From Mucor racemosus (lineage: Eukaryota; Mucoromycota; Mucoromycetes; Mucorales; Mucoraceae), in assembly GCA_027405735.1 (NCBI GenBank), contig JAPEHQ010000024.1, positions 310,001 to 374,000 of the forward strand: a stretch of 64,000 bases of DNA. Direction: 5' to 3'. Positions within the stretch are counted from its first letter, which is position 1, and each line of letters starts with the position of its first letter. Under the pieces are notes generated by a model. The model was not told the DNA's origin. It searched no databases and saw nothing but the letters and a program-made list of their open reading frames with translations. This document shows, in pieces, positions 24,027 to 35,689 of this stretch. The position numbers were made by a program, and so were the translations under genes.

Positions 24027-24175
24027 GAGCTAAAATTACATTTCAGCTCATGGGCTGATCGATAAGAAGTTAACCATATTCACTGAAGTGAAAATTTACA
24101 CCAAAAATGTCAGCCCAAATGAGCTGATCAATCAGCTCATGAGCTGAAACATTTGGCCGTAGTGAATGAGCAATT
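24027..24175. repeat. Palindrome-rich segment ending in GGCCGTAGTG
   Basis: Contains the perfect 16-bp palindrome TCAGCTCATGAGCTGA (24132-24147) and several inverted GAGCTGA/TCAGCTC pairs. It ends with the same GGCCGTAGTG as repeat R1. Probably the terminus of a non-autonomous DNA element. Confidence 0.5.
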
Positions 24176-24184
24176 TAGCAGGTT

Positions 24185-24310
24185 TTCAATTGCGCCAAAT
24201 AATAATGTAAAGCCTTGAAAACTCTTTTCTACGTGTGTTATTTTTCTCTTTTTGTTTTCATATTCCAAGGATATTATTCACCGTTTGATAAGGCGTATCA
24301 GACTAGCATG
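24185..24310 (+). repeat. Internal fragment of repeat R1
   Basis: Matches about 1360-1490 (reverse ORF region) and 40480-40610, including the GTAAAGCCTTGAAA and CACCGTTTGATAAGGC blocks. Confidence 0.55.
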
Positions 24311-24375
24311 GGTATCGAACCGGGATTTGCCAGCCAAATCTACGAGTATAAGCTGAGCTCGACAACAGCATCCCT

Positions 24376-24496
24376 ACTCTTGACGCATTTATTTTTTTTT
24401 TAGCAATGCTACAAATCATCGTTCAATATGACGGAATATTAATGAATCGGAGAAAATACACCTGGCAAAAAACTAATACCGAATGTACATTGAGGT
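24376..24496 (+). repeat. Dispersed repeat R3, copy 2
   Basis: Shares TGCTACAAATCATCG and the AATGTACATTGAGG end block with 14758-14853 and 38694-38807. Confidence 0.55.
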
Positions 24497-25031
24497 TGTT
24501 GTATGCCACCAAGTACCAAATGTTATCATCTTCTACGGCATCAATACATCTCACAATCTATTGACTACAACATGTATTGAAATGCAAAGTCTTGATATCA
24601 GATATAAGAAACTCCTAGCGTACCACGTTGAATCTAATAATCACCAAGAACGCATGGACCTCAATTATGACACCATATTATTTCATCCCAGTGGTTAATA
24701 ATAAATCAAGTAGCTATCAAATCAACATCCGAGCACATTTAGCACAGCATTGAAACAAGACAACTCGCAAACTCTGTAATAATGGTTAAATTATGATTGA
24801 TCCATTTCAATCCATAGATTACTATCAAACAGCCAGATCTAATAATTCAATAATGCCTTAAATTACATCTCAGGATCTCAATGTCAAATCAATATAAAAG
24901 GCCATACTTTTATATCTAAATAAACGATATCTTTTTTTATTATACAGTTGAATAACTGATTCATTAATGATTCTCTTTTAATTGCATTTTTTTTAAGCAT
25001 AATTGTTTATCAAACCTAAAAATATACGGCA
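24497..25031 (+). mobile_element. LTR family 1, copy at 24.5 kb (535 bp)
   Basis: Full-length match to the 36853-37381 LTR, beginning TGTTGTATGCC and ending TATACGGCA, with the same TATA-containing block (AATATAAAAGGCCATAC). The flanks GAGGT and AAGTT do not match, so the insertion has lost its target duplication or the neighbouring DNA was rearranged. Confidence 0.8.
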
Positions 25032-25045
25032 AAGTTAAAACTAGA

Positions 25046-25406
25046 TGGTTGCGTCCACAAATCTGTGTATACTCCTTGATTAATATTATTGCGACACAGA
25101 TTGATAGGATAAGTTCTACATTGAGGTGTATTATGTTATAAAGCTCAGTTGATACTGTACGTATTGAGGAATTCGGAATGTGGAACTGGTGTGTGTCACC
25201 TAGACTTAATTGGATATATAAATAGACTCATTTTAGATTGATCATATAATTACAGAATGTGAATATAAAAGAAGATGTTTCGATCTTCTAATAAAATTCT
25301 GTAGTTTTAATATGCTCTTTCATTTGATAACGGTTTTCCTTTATCTTTATTAAATAATTTAGTACATGTTTTAGCTTTGAAATTGATATAATCTCCTGGC
25401 GTAACA
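25046..25406 (+). mobile_element. LTR family 3, diverged copy
   Basis: Aligns with 16315-16662 from TGGTTGCGTCCAC to the shared end CTCCTGGCGTAACA. It lies only 14 bp after an LTR of family 1. There is no matching target duplication. The minus-strand ORF 25288-25515 is inside it and is not a gene. Confidence 0.75.
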
Positions 25407-25699
25407 TCAACACTGTCTCGGATATAATTTCAGCCTTGTAATTTTTATTATGCAATATGAAGAATCGAAGAAAAAACAAATGAAGTAAAAAATTATGAGT
25501 CGAGATTATAAACAATGAAATGCTTTAAGATAAAGGAAAAATAACTTATGATATAATTAGTTTAATGGAGTAGATAATTAGCCGTTCAAAAGAACGTTTC
25601 CAGCAACACCACGAGGAGGTCTATCTACATGTTGCCATTTGACTTTATAGCTTTTATACCACCATACTATAAAGTGATACCGAAATCAAGCAGATGCTA

Positions 25700-26115
25700 T
25701 GAAAACAATCAAATGAGGACAAACCCTGACAAGACAAGGGTGGATTGAGTTCAGATGAGTAGGAGTTGACACCAGAAGAGCACGAATTGGAATCCGATAA
25801 ACATAAAGTTGGACCAGATAAGCATTAATTAGAATCAAATAAAACATAAATAAATACCAAATAAACATGAATACAAACCCGAAAAACACGGATTTAAACT
25901 AGAAGATCAAGAATTTAGACCACAAGAATACGTCTTTAGACCAGATGAGCAATGAATCAAGACCAGAAGAGCACGAATTAAAATTAAATTAGCATTACTG
26001 TAGACTAGCAAAGCACAGCGTTAGAACAAAAAAGCGTAAATAGAGACAAGATTAGTAAAAATGGAGACCTGACTAGCATGGTTTGAGATTTGAAGTATAC
26101 GAATTTAAACCAGAT
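25700..26115 (+). repeat. Degenerate ~21-bp minisatellite (heptapeptide-like)
   Basis: A run of diverged units like GACCAGATGAGCATGAATTTA. Read on the plus strand some units keep a seven-residue pattern [RK]-[PL]-[DE]-[ED]-[HQY]-x-F, for example KLEDQEFRPQEYVFRPDEQ near 25890-25950, interrupted by stops. It could be a decayed coding repeat. Confidence 0.6.
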
Positions 26116-26129
26116 ACAGTACCTCGTTA

Positions 26130-26960
26130 AGCTCTTTCAGACCCAGTTTAATTTTTTCAGAATACATTGAATTTTTGTGGCGATATCTTTCTGAAAAATG
26201 CGTACAAAAAGATATTTTCGTTTCTAGCTACACTTTTTCCCTTGTACACCATCATATTTGACATCTTAGGATGTGTTTTTAAGATGAGGGAAAGCAAGTG
26301 TTTCACTTTTGAAGCCTTTATACTCGCTGAAAAATGAAAATGAATACAAATAACGTTTTTTTCAATATTCTGTAGCATCTCAAGTATAGCCTTGCATTTT
26401 TTATTTCCTGATTATCGATTGAAATGAGGGCACGCTCCGATTTTGAATATCATCATATAAAATTGTATAATCAGATATGCACATGCGACTGAGCTTCAAT
26501 TCAAAAGAGTGTTCAAATGGAAAAAAAAATTCAAAAAAATCCAAAAAAACCTTGTATGTTTAATTACTCACAAAAATGCATAGTAAGTTGAACTAGCGTA
26601 TTAAATATCTTGGGTTCAGTTTTTAATTCTGAATCGATCTATGTAGGTTTTGAAAATGTTTTTCTCATAAAATCTCTAGCAAATTTAATATCAAATTTTA
26701 ACGGGTTTTGATCAAAAAGTACCCTTCACTCAAATGCAACCCCAACATATTTTATTTTTACATTATGCGCAACAAAATTATCTACAAAATGAGTATTTAT
26801 ACGTAGCTGTAGCCCTATTTTTCGTGGGGATATTAATTTTTTTTGATCATTTTTTTGTATCATGGAAGATTTATCCTTGTATATCCTCGTCCAAAATGAA
26901 TCCTTTTTTGTATCACCAAAAATCAATCATTAAATCTCATTTTTCTCGACGAAAAATTAA
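26130..26960 (-). repeat. Highly diverged copy of repeat R2
   Basis: The minus-strand reading near 26157-26260 keeps VYKGK, ARNE and LYAFFRKISPQK, similar to the R2 copies. A second R2-like block (TTCGTGGGGATATTAAT) lies near 26820. The alignment is patchy. Confidence 0.45.
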
Positions 26961-27968
26961 TATTTCTTGACGAGATAAAATTCGTTGGATAGACGCTAAT
27001 GAGTACTGTCTTATGGTTTTAGCTTTGCATACCAGCCATCCCTTCATGGATTTCTATACCACAAAAAGAGCTCTCACAAAATTTATAAAAAAATAAAAAA
27101 GTCTTCACAGCGATCCAAAACCTAGATATCCTGGTAGAGAATAAAAAATAAAGTAGAGTTTACTTAATAACCATTATTGGAATACTTTAGTATTTTCTCG
27201 AGTTATTTTCATTTCCAATGCGGTTTCTCAATTTTAAGCTGGCCATTTCTGCATCATTCAAAGTTATGAGACAATCACTATAGTAACCTTTTAGGTTTAC
27301 TAAAAGTTTATAAAAAATGGCACAAAGAATCATCCACTCGATATATCATTGTGGTATTTATTTTAAAATTTTTAATTCGAATTATTATTGCAGTAATTTG
27401 ATCTTTTCTATTTTAAAGTTGATGAGAAAAAGGGCCAGCAGTTATTCACCTAAGTCTATAAATATTTATGATTTTTAAGATATAGCTACATTTCTATATT
27501 TCATGATTTTGGTTCTCACACCAGATTCATGTTACTGGTTACTAATTCAATTTAATGTGTGACAGACCGCTAGTAATTCACACCAACCTGTCTTATAACA
27601 TATCCTTTTTCCAGACACATTTGAGCCATTTAAATACATGCAGTATATAAAAGTGTATATATAAAGCACATATTTTGAAATCTTTAGAATGACAAACCTC
27701 TTTGCAAAAACTTGCAGCTGTAAAACTCCTCTCAGGCATTTGCATACACAAGTATTATGATTTCTTTCTTGGTAGTTACTTTCGGATCAACTTGATCCGC
27801 AGACTCATGTCTTTTGTTTTATATGCATGTACTTCAAATTGATTTAAAGCAGAAAGATGTCCAAGGCAATAAGGCTATTCATAATAAATCGCAGCTTTAT
27901 TAGAAATGCGATAAATTCAAGTAAACTTTGTATCTTTATTGAAAGAGACAACGAGAATTGTGTACTAT
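26961..27968. other. intergenic, 3' side of the SWIM gene
   Basis: No supported gene or repeat match. Confidence 0.35.
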
Positions 27969-30921
27969 TTAATTTTTGGTAACCCTTTTTTCTTGGGTAT
28001 CTATGATGGGCTGGGTATCACCCAGTTCATCATCTCCCTCTTCACCTTTTTTCTCATCGACTTGAGAATCATCTTCTTTTGTTGGTGAATAATTAACCTG
28101 AAAAATCGAATTTTATAAACATTCGTATTTTCTACTATAAAGTTCAGTGCTCAAGACTTACTTGTTCGATATAGACTTCTTCTTCCTTTTCATCATCTTC
28201 ATCTTGAGCTTCATCAATTTGATCTAATGACTCTCTAAGCTGTTGATTATCCGACAAACTATTCGATTGCGAGGAAGATGATGGCAAACTTGGTAGGGAT
28301 ATGACACTTTTAACACCACTACTGCTTGAGTTTTGTGAATATGATGATCCACTACTCGAGACTACAGCGCTTCTCACAGTTTGTAAAGAAGGGGTCGATA
28401 TAGATGATAAGTTTGAATTGAAAGTTAATTGAGTTAATCCCTTGAATTCTATACATTAGTAAATATACTATACATGTTAATGATCGCTTACCTCTTCATC
28501 TGTAGAATTTGATGCTTGTATAGGAGAAATAAAACTCGGATCATATGCTACTGTAGATATCTAATTAATTTGGTAAATGCTTGAGTTACTTTAATAATAA
28601 TACCATTGATGTTACCGAATCATAACTTTCAACACTGGAATGCGCTTTTTTCCTACTTTCATTGGAACTACTAGTATTATCTTCTTCACTTGCATCGTAG
28701 GAGCGCTTAACCGACAGTGATGAATCAGTCTCGTTATTAATGTCATCTGAATCGCTACGTCTATCAAGAGCATAATGTAACACAGCGGCACAATGTTTAC
28801 AGTTTCCCCAATTTCCAATAGGACAAGTACACTTTGCTTTAACTAGTGTAAACGTCCCATTTTCTTTAGTGAAGAATATTGTTGAAGTTGTGAAACCATC
28901 CGAACTAGGAATAGGTATGCGTCCATTTATTTGTGCATTTTCATCGTCTTCCATATTCACGGCAAATTTGGTAACCTGATTTTTTAATTCTATTCCTCGC
29001 TCGATATATATCGGATTGCTTATGAATATATTGATATTTTCTGCTGTTAAGCAATTTACAATAGTCTTTAAAGCTACTTCGTTCAAGGTTTCTTCTGTTT
29101 GTTTTTCCATTGATTCAAATGGTTGGACACCTGCAGTAGAAGAAAAAGATGGAACAGCTATAGTATCAGTAATAGGCTCAAAATTAACCTTTGAGCCTGA
29201 TTCGACCCAATCATCAAATACTTTTGTAGCCTGAATAGTTTTTAGTTGTCTTCAAAATGCACCAGTTCTCGATAATTAAACTACTTTTTTTTACCTTTGC
29301 AGACACAGTGTGACGAACACTACTAGTAATTTCTTCTGATTTTGTCAACGGCAACTCATCATTTTTGTCTTCCAAAAGGGGTATTCTGTATAAATCATCA
29401 GTGGATTCGACACTGAGTTGTCTATACATGTGGTTAGATAATAGATCTATTTTCTACATTGACTTTCAACATACAAGGTATCCGGTGAAACATAATAAAG
29501 TGTATCCTTTGCAGATGTATCGTCAAGAGAGGATTGGCTTTTTTATTGAATTAGTTTCCCTGTCTTTAATTTCACAGCAATAAAAAACTTACTGAATAGA
29601 TTTCCATTTTGATATATTGAATAAGGGCTGTTGTTGAAGATAAATGCGATTTATGCTATAAAAATCTTGTTGGTCTAATGCTCTAGTTTCTTCAGTTGAC
29701 CATGTTAATAAAATAGATTTTGAAATACATAAATGGTGTCGATGCTGTAATCTATAGAAGATGTCAGTACGCTTCATCATGATTGCTGTGCTTGATTATA
29801 TCTTTACTGTGCTATACATTCAAGCAAATTAAAGGCAGTTTCATGGAAATAATCCAAAATGTAGCAGTATACTGGAATAACCGAATTGAATGATTGAATT
29901 GTCTCTGATACTAATTCTCTGTACTGTTGCAATAGCGTTTCTCTCCTACGTTATTATGTGAGCCGCATTATTTTTCCATTTTTATTTCAAAATTACCTTT
30001 CTGGATTGAAGTCGTAAATTGCATCTCCATATAACATTTTTTCATCTATAATCCATATGAGGGTTCTATATGAAAGGATGAATTAGTCAATCGTGAGTAT
30101 ATTCGACCATTTACCTTACTTGAATTGATGTTGACATGCCTCGATCCAACCTTGAATTGAATTCCTGGCATTTTCAGTGATAACCAATCCTCGACTAGCA
30201 TTAAAAGATATCAAATTATCAGTGAAATAAACAATTAAAGCCTATAATAGTCGATTAATTAATGCAAGGAAACATAAACATCATATGATAGTGTAACCTC
30301 TTTATTAAATATAGATCCAGATATCACAAATGTTTGTGAAAAATCATTGCATTCAGATTGACCTGATTTTACTGTTGGTGGTTGAAATGACTCAAATGCT
30401 TCTGGATTATACATAATAGAGCAGTGCTCTTTCCATTCGCGATTATTTAATGCAGCTGACCAACCTAATAATAAGCTGGGTTGTATTGACGTGCAAGGCA
30501 CAGATAAACAAAAGCATGTAATGTCTGGCATATGCTTCAAGATAAAATTAAAAATAGCTACTCTCCGAGTTTCTGAGCATGGTATTTCAAAGTATAGAGC
30601 AATTTTTTTGGTTTGATTCTATAGATATTTTTAATATTCGACATAAAAATATTCGACATGGCAACTTACTTGCTTTATAACATTCATTATGCTTCGAGCA
30701 ACTGCACGAATTGGCTGATCTTTGCTTGGACAATGAATTAAATGCGTTTCTTTCAAGCATTTGCAATAGTAAATGTTTGAAATGGAAGGTATCGATTGCA
30801 ACCACAATAGATCATACTGTAATATTTGTGTTTCCATGTTTTTGTTTGAAATGAAAACATAGGAAAATTGTTGCTTTTTTTTCACCTGAACCTGGATGGG
30901 GTGTACGGTACAATATATCAT
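27969..30921 (-). CDS. SWIM-type zinc-finger protein
   Basis: Eleven exons joined in phase give 763 residues: 30670-30921, 30298-30618, 30120-30241, 29997-30065, 29808-29945, 29593-29751, 29295-29421, 28604-29230, 28492-28560, 28162-28440 and 27969-28097. The second donor is the least certain. The SWIM motif is C-T-C, seven residues, C-K-H near residues 530-542, a zinc site found in DNA-binding or protein-interaction proteins, including some MULE-type transposases. The N-terminus has a second Cys/His cluster (CKCLKETHLIHC). The C-terminal third is serine-rich and acidic with no further domain. I start at ATG 30921. The frame stays open another 50 bp upstream without an ATG. It is divergent from the 31035 gene with about 110 bp between starts, so the promoter may be shared. 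The function is unknown; a nuclear role or an old domesticated transposase are both possible. Confidence 0.8.
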
Positions 30922-30990
30922 CCTATTTGAGCCACTCCCATATTTAGCAAAAGGCAACTCGCGTATGTTTATTTGAACCGCGTTTCTCGC

Positions 30991-31000
30991 AATATATAAA
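30991..31000. promoter_or_regulatory. TATA-like element between divergent genes
   Basis: AATATATAAA sits in the short divergent spacer, about 45 bp from the start at 31035 and 70 bp from the start at 30921, so it could serve a shared bidirectional promoter. Position-based call only. Confidence 0.3.
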
Positions 31001-31034
31001 CTTTTTTTTTACTAGTAAAATTTCTTCAATAACA

Positions 31035-31918
31035 ATGAGTGTTCTTTCAGCATTTACAGATCAAAAGAAAATTAGGCCAGTGTATCAATTTAAAAGAGGA
31101 AATACGTTTTCTTCGTTTAAAACCAATGGTATAGACAACACATTTAGATCCACATTTCATCAGCAATCTTCTTCTTCATCCTCTTCTCCTGAGGTGAACA
31201 TTTTGCCATCAAGCAATCTTGAACAGTCAACTTCATCTTCTTCATCATCATCAAGTGTTGTAGAAGATCATACAAATTACTCGCCAAATGCTACTCCCAA
31301 TTCGAGTGCTAGTGCTCAAATAATGCCTGAGGTAGATGACGCTATTTTTGATTTTCCAGATTCATTAGACGAATTTTCAGAGGTAAAGGTTATGGTTGCT
31401 TCCACTAGAATCATTCCTGAAGCACCCAAATTAACAAGAAAAAGATCTAAACCCAAGAAAGGTACTACTAAATCAGCATCACCGACTAATAATAAAAAGA
31501 AAGATATGGCAACAATAACAACAACTACTACAGATAATAAATTAAAACCATCAGCTAATAATATCAAGAAAAGGCCCATATCAAATAATTTTACCCCTAA
31601 GTCCACAACACCAGCACCCTCCTCTTTGTTTGCATCAACAAGCAAAAGCAATAAGAACTTGTCAGTACAGTATCATCATGATGTTTCTAATGATGAACAG
31701 TTTGATATATTTGCATTTGATCCTCGACCTACTTCTCATATATCATTTAACACTAAAAACTATAAACACATCTTACCCTGTAGACCAACATTCACTGCAA
31801 ATACAACCAATTCATATAACCCCATGCCTCCCTATCAAAGCAGCCGTATTCATCATCATCCTATATCCATTTCTAGTTTATTAAACGATACAATTGAAAT
31901 GGAGAAACCATTATTTAC

Positions 31919-31957
<39 letters not shown>

Positions 31958-32336
31958 GCTCCAACCAGTAGAGAAAAAACGAAAGCGTAACCTTGTTGCG
32001 CATCTCAAAACCGCCCGTGGTGAAAAGGAAAACAAGCCTATTAATCAAGAATTTGATTATTTATCAGATGAGGATGATTTAACATTAGAACAACAACAAT
32101 TTCACCAACAACAAAGGAGTCCATTATTGCCCTTAAAAGATATTATTAAAGATAGAAGTCTATCTCCTGAACTCACATATCAAGAAACCATGCAAATGCA
32201 GCTTGACTCACTCATGAAAACTGAATTTGGAGAGTCATCCGATACACAACCACAACAAACAGTAGAAAGAAAAAAGAGACCACAATATCAACCACTGAAC
32301 AAAATGAATGTTAGAGTTACATTTCAAAAGAAATAA
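31035..32336 (+). CDS. Low-complexity protein with KEN motif, function unknown
   Basis: A single-exon ORF of 433 residues with the start context AACAATGAG. It is Ser-, Asn-, Thr- and Gln-rich, with a serine tract at about 43-50, a run of 13 glutamines (31920-31958, twelve CAA plus CAG) and basic clusters (KKRKR after the polyQ) that suggest nuclear import. The N-terminus (SAFTDQKKIRPVYQFKRGN) and the segments ISSLLNDTIEMEKPLF and LSDEDDLTLEQQQF are less repetitive and may be conserved motifs. RGEKENKP is a possible APC/C KEN degron. I do not recognise the family. A cell-cycle regulated or transcription-related protein is a guess. It ends 14 bp from the stop codon of CCA1 on the other strand, so the two 3' UTRs must overlap. 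Confidence 0.75.
31920..31958 (+). repeat. (CAA)n polyglutamine tract
   Basis: Twelve CAA and one CAG codon in frame inside the 31035 gene. Likely length-variable among strains. Confidence 0.9.
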
Positions 32337-32350
32337 ACCTTTTTTATTTT

Positions 32351-34198
32351 TTATTTATTATCCCAATATGCCTTTATAGCTTGTTCGCATTCTTCTTTAG
32401 TTCCATTGGGATTTTCTAATTGCCATGCCATTTGAATCTTTAATAATTCAGTAACCATAGGCCCTGTTTTAATGCCTACAACTTGTGCTGCTCTTTTACC
32501 ATCTACCATATGTTTCCAGGTGTAGCAATCTGTGATTTGATATTGTTCTGCAGCTTGAATTAAGGCGTAATATTTGTCGCAAATGTCTTGACCTGTTTGA
32601 GAATCTACAGCATTGGGGTCCTCAGACCAAGCCAAGTTGGGATAAGTGTCTAATAATTCCTTGGTGGTAGCCATTTTGATGGCTGTTTGCCATAAAGTGC
32701 CTAAATCACGAATGAGCATACCTAATTCGGAGCGCTTTACATGTTGATTCAAGTTGTTGTTGGCCATTTGCTGTAATTTATCGATACCACGGAAAATGGT
32801 ATTTACTGTAGAGACATCTGTATTATTTGTCTATTTTGATTTTATCAATAAAAATTGCATACTTTATCCTTGAAATATATCTTACCTTGATAGAATCACG
32901 CAATACAAGCTGCACAGCAGGAATATCCTTCTTTTTGAATTCTGATACTACACCATAAAATGGCAAAACACTTGCACTTAATATAAGGTTTCTCTTTTCA
33001 TCCTTGGAAATTGCGTTTAATCCTTCTTTTTGCTCTAACCATTGCACAATACCCACTGATTGAACAGCTAATTTAGCATCTCCTACTGTACCGCTTTTGA
33101 TTTGAGGAGAAGCCATGATAATAGAATATAAATCCAATTGATGAATCAATTGTAATGATAAAAGAGGAAAAGGTCCAGTAATCATCTTGTCAAATTCAAT
33201 ACCAATACGTTCTCTACTAATTTTGTTGATCAATGCATTCTTGATCTCGGTATTTTTGGCTGCTTGACATAATTCAGGTACCATATCGAAATTGAATCTA
33301 CTTGCAAATCTAATACAACGAATAACACGAAGAGGATCATCACGGAATGTCTCGAATGGTTCTAATGGTGTACGAATTAACCCTTTAATCAAATCTGGAA
33401 TACCCTAAATCGTAAATTGATAGATTTGAGCGATTTTCCTATGCTCTTGGCATGTTTGCACAATACCTGATTTGTAAAGTCTTCCACCTCATGAGAATTG
33501 ACATTATAAAATAAACTGTTGATAGTAATATCACGACGATAAGCATCTTCTGTAGGTGTGCCAAATGTCTATTGGGAAAGGTTAGATACAAAAGTAAATG
33601 CTGCGGTCAAATGACAACTTACGATTTGTGAAGGAATACGACTTCCCTCTTCATAGATTTCTGTACGCAAATTACAGAAGTCAACTTCTTGATTGAATAA
33701 TTTGGTCGTAGCAGTTTCTAAATGTTTGGATTTCTCGGGATTGCTGTCGATTTTAGCTATGGATCTTGTAGGAACACCTTGACTTTCGAGGTATTTATTG
33801 ACATATGTAGCAAATTCGTATCCCATCATATCATTGATTGCAATATCGAGATCATGGCATTCTTTGCCGAGAAGCTAAATCGATAAAAACCAGTTTAATG
33901 AATACAGTATTGTAACTTTTACATAACATACCTTATCACGAACCCAACCACCAGCAATTCTAGATTCAATAATAGGCAACTCAGGTCTTTCTTTAGCAAT
34001 AAAGCTCGAAACACCTTGAAGAACATTACAAATCTTGGCTTCCTTTTCGCTCAAATCTACCTTCATGGTTACTCCATTCTTGGATATACCATAAGTCTTA
34101 TTATCCATTCTAATATATCGTTTAGTTGTGGTGATTAATCGAGGAAATTTTAATAAACAAGCAATGGATGCAGTTGTACTTTTCGAACGACGGAACAT
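32351..34198 (-). CDS. CCA1: CCA-adding tRNA nucleotidyltransferase
   Basis: Five exons, all junctions in phase 0: 33932-34198, 33623-33874, 33467-33568, 32886-33404 and 32351-32830, giving 539 residues. It adds or repairs CCA at tRNA 3' ends in cytosol, nucleus and mitochondria. Signature of the class II family: GGWVRD (83-88), catalytic DLD with Asp97 and Asp99, the RRD motif YRRDITINSLFY (183-194) and RDDPLRVIRCIRFASRF (about 228-244), followed by the helical body. Residues 1-30 are Arg/Ser/Thr-rich, typical of a mitochondrial leader, and end just before Met31, which could start the cytosolic form as in yeast. Introns are 45-80 bp. It is tail-to-tail with the 31035 gene. Confidence 0.97.
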
Positions 34199-34576
34199 GA
34201 ATATGTTATCAGAGGAAAAAAAATTTGTTGATTTGTAAAAAACAGCTTCAGATAGTGCAATGGTATTACTGAAAATGTATACAAACTTGGAAATTATAAA
34301 AGTATTTCAACAAAATGTTGTAAAATATATTGCATAAAAAGGTTCAATTAATGAATAGTTTAGATATATTCAAGGATTGTAATTCTATCAATCATTGGGT
34401 GAGTCCTCTTAGTGGCTGCTGCTCTTCATGCTTGCTTGTTTACAGCCTGCATCGCACATTTACATGTGACTTATTAACCTTTCCAAATTGTAGCAACGAT
34501 TAATAAAAATTTTCAATGTAGGCAAACATTGAATCAATCTTTCTTCCACTTTACATCAAAAAAACTTTTATTCAAA

Positions 34577-35222
34577 ATGGGTCGTATGTATACTTCTGGT
34601 AAGGGTATCTCTGGTAGTGCCCTCCCCTACCGTCGCACTCCCGCTTCTTGGGTTAAGACTACCTCTGAAGAGGTTGTTGAGCAAATCTGCAAGAACGCCA
34701 AGAAGGGTCTCTCTCCCGCTCAAATTGGTGTCATTCTCCGTGATTCCAACGGTATTCCTCAAGTCAAGTCCATCACTGGTAACAAGATTCTCCGTATTCT
34801 CAAGTCCAACGGTCTTGCCCCTGAGGTTCCCGAGGATTTGTACCATCTTATCAAGAAGGCTGTCTCCATTCGTAAGCATTTGGAACGTAACAGAAAGGAT
34901 AAGGATTCCAAGTACCGTTTAATTCTCATTGAGTCTCGTATCCATCGTCTTGCTCGTTACTACAAGACTGCTGGTCAACTCCCTCCTACCTGGAAATAGT
35001 ATCCTTTTTTGTTTTAATTTTACTAACATTTTAATGCGTGTGTGTGTGTGTGTGTTGGGAATTGGGGAAAATATTATTTTACTGCCTATATTGGACATTA
35101 TGTCAAGAGTCAACGACCCATTTTCTTTCGAGTGAATGGGCGAGCTCGGTAACTGTCTACCTTAACCCTCCTTTTTTCTTTCTAATAGTGAGTCTGCCAC
35201 TGCCTCTGCCATGGTTGCTTAA
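34577..35222 (+). CDS. RPS13: 40S ribosomal protein uS15 (S13)
   Basis: Exon 1 is 34577-34998 and exon 2 is 35189-35222, with a 190-bp intron (GTATCC...AATAG), giving 151 residues, exactly the eukaryotic length. The second exon is only 34 nt and restores the conserved end [11 protein letters not shown]; without it the ORF would stop after TWK. Conserved blocks include [43 protein letters not shown] and the rRNA-binding RIHRLARYY segment. I chose the ATG at 34577, not the longer upstream frame, because family proteins start MGRM. Codon use is strongly biased to C-ending codons, as expected for a highly expressed gene. The intron holds a (GT)n microsatellite. Confidence 0.98.
35035..35056. repeat. 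(GT)n microsatellite in the RPS13 intron
   Basis: About nine GT units starting after ATGC, within the RPS13 intron. Confidence 0.85.
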
Positions 35223-35689
35223 ATTGGTGTTTCTATTCAATCCTGATAGAATCCATTCAAGGTCAAACAGCATTTATATCTTTTTCGTTTTATAAAATGA
35301 AATCGTGTATAATATATACGTCTTTTGAATAAAAATAAATCTTTTGTTTTATAACAAATACTATATTGTTAATCATGAATTTTGAAATATTATTAATTTT
35401 ACAAATCGAAAGCCTGTTAAGCAAACATTTTTAATTGTTTGGTAAGATGTCAAGAAAACAAATTGCGTTTGTAACGCTGGGCATGTCAAACTTTCTATCC
35501 ATTGTATTAAAAATCTTGAAGCCACAATTTACTTTTTTATTTCCTTTGTTCCTTGATATATAGAACTATTGCTCAATGTATTTCAGACGTTTATAGTTGA
35601 ATAATTACAGCAGTTTCTTTAGTAGTTGCAAGTCTTCAAAACCAAAGCGTGCCATCTTTTTTTAAAAAGTAGCCCCATACTAAACAGCT
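35223..35689. other. RPS13 3' flank, AT-rich
   Basis: No gene supported. Confidence 0.35.

Noticed and set aside
34529..34576. Longer N-terminus of RPS13
   Set aside because: Family proteins begin MGRM, and the upstream frame is leader sequence.
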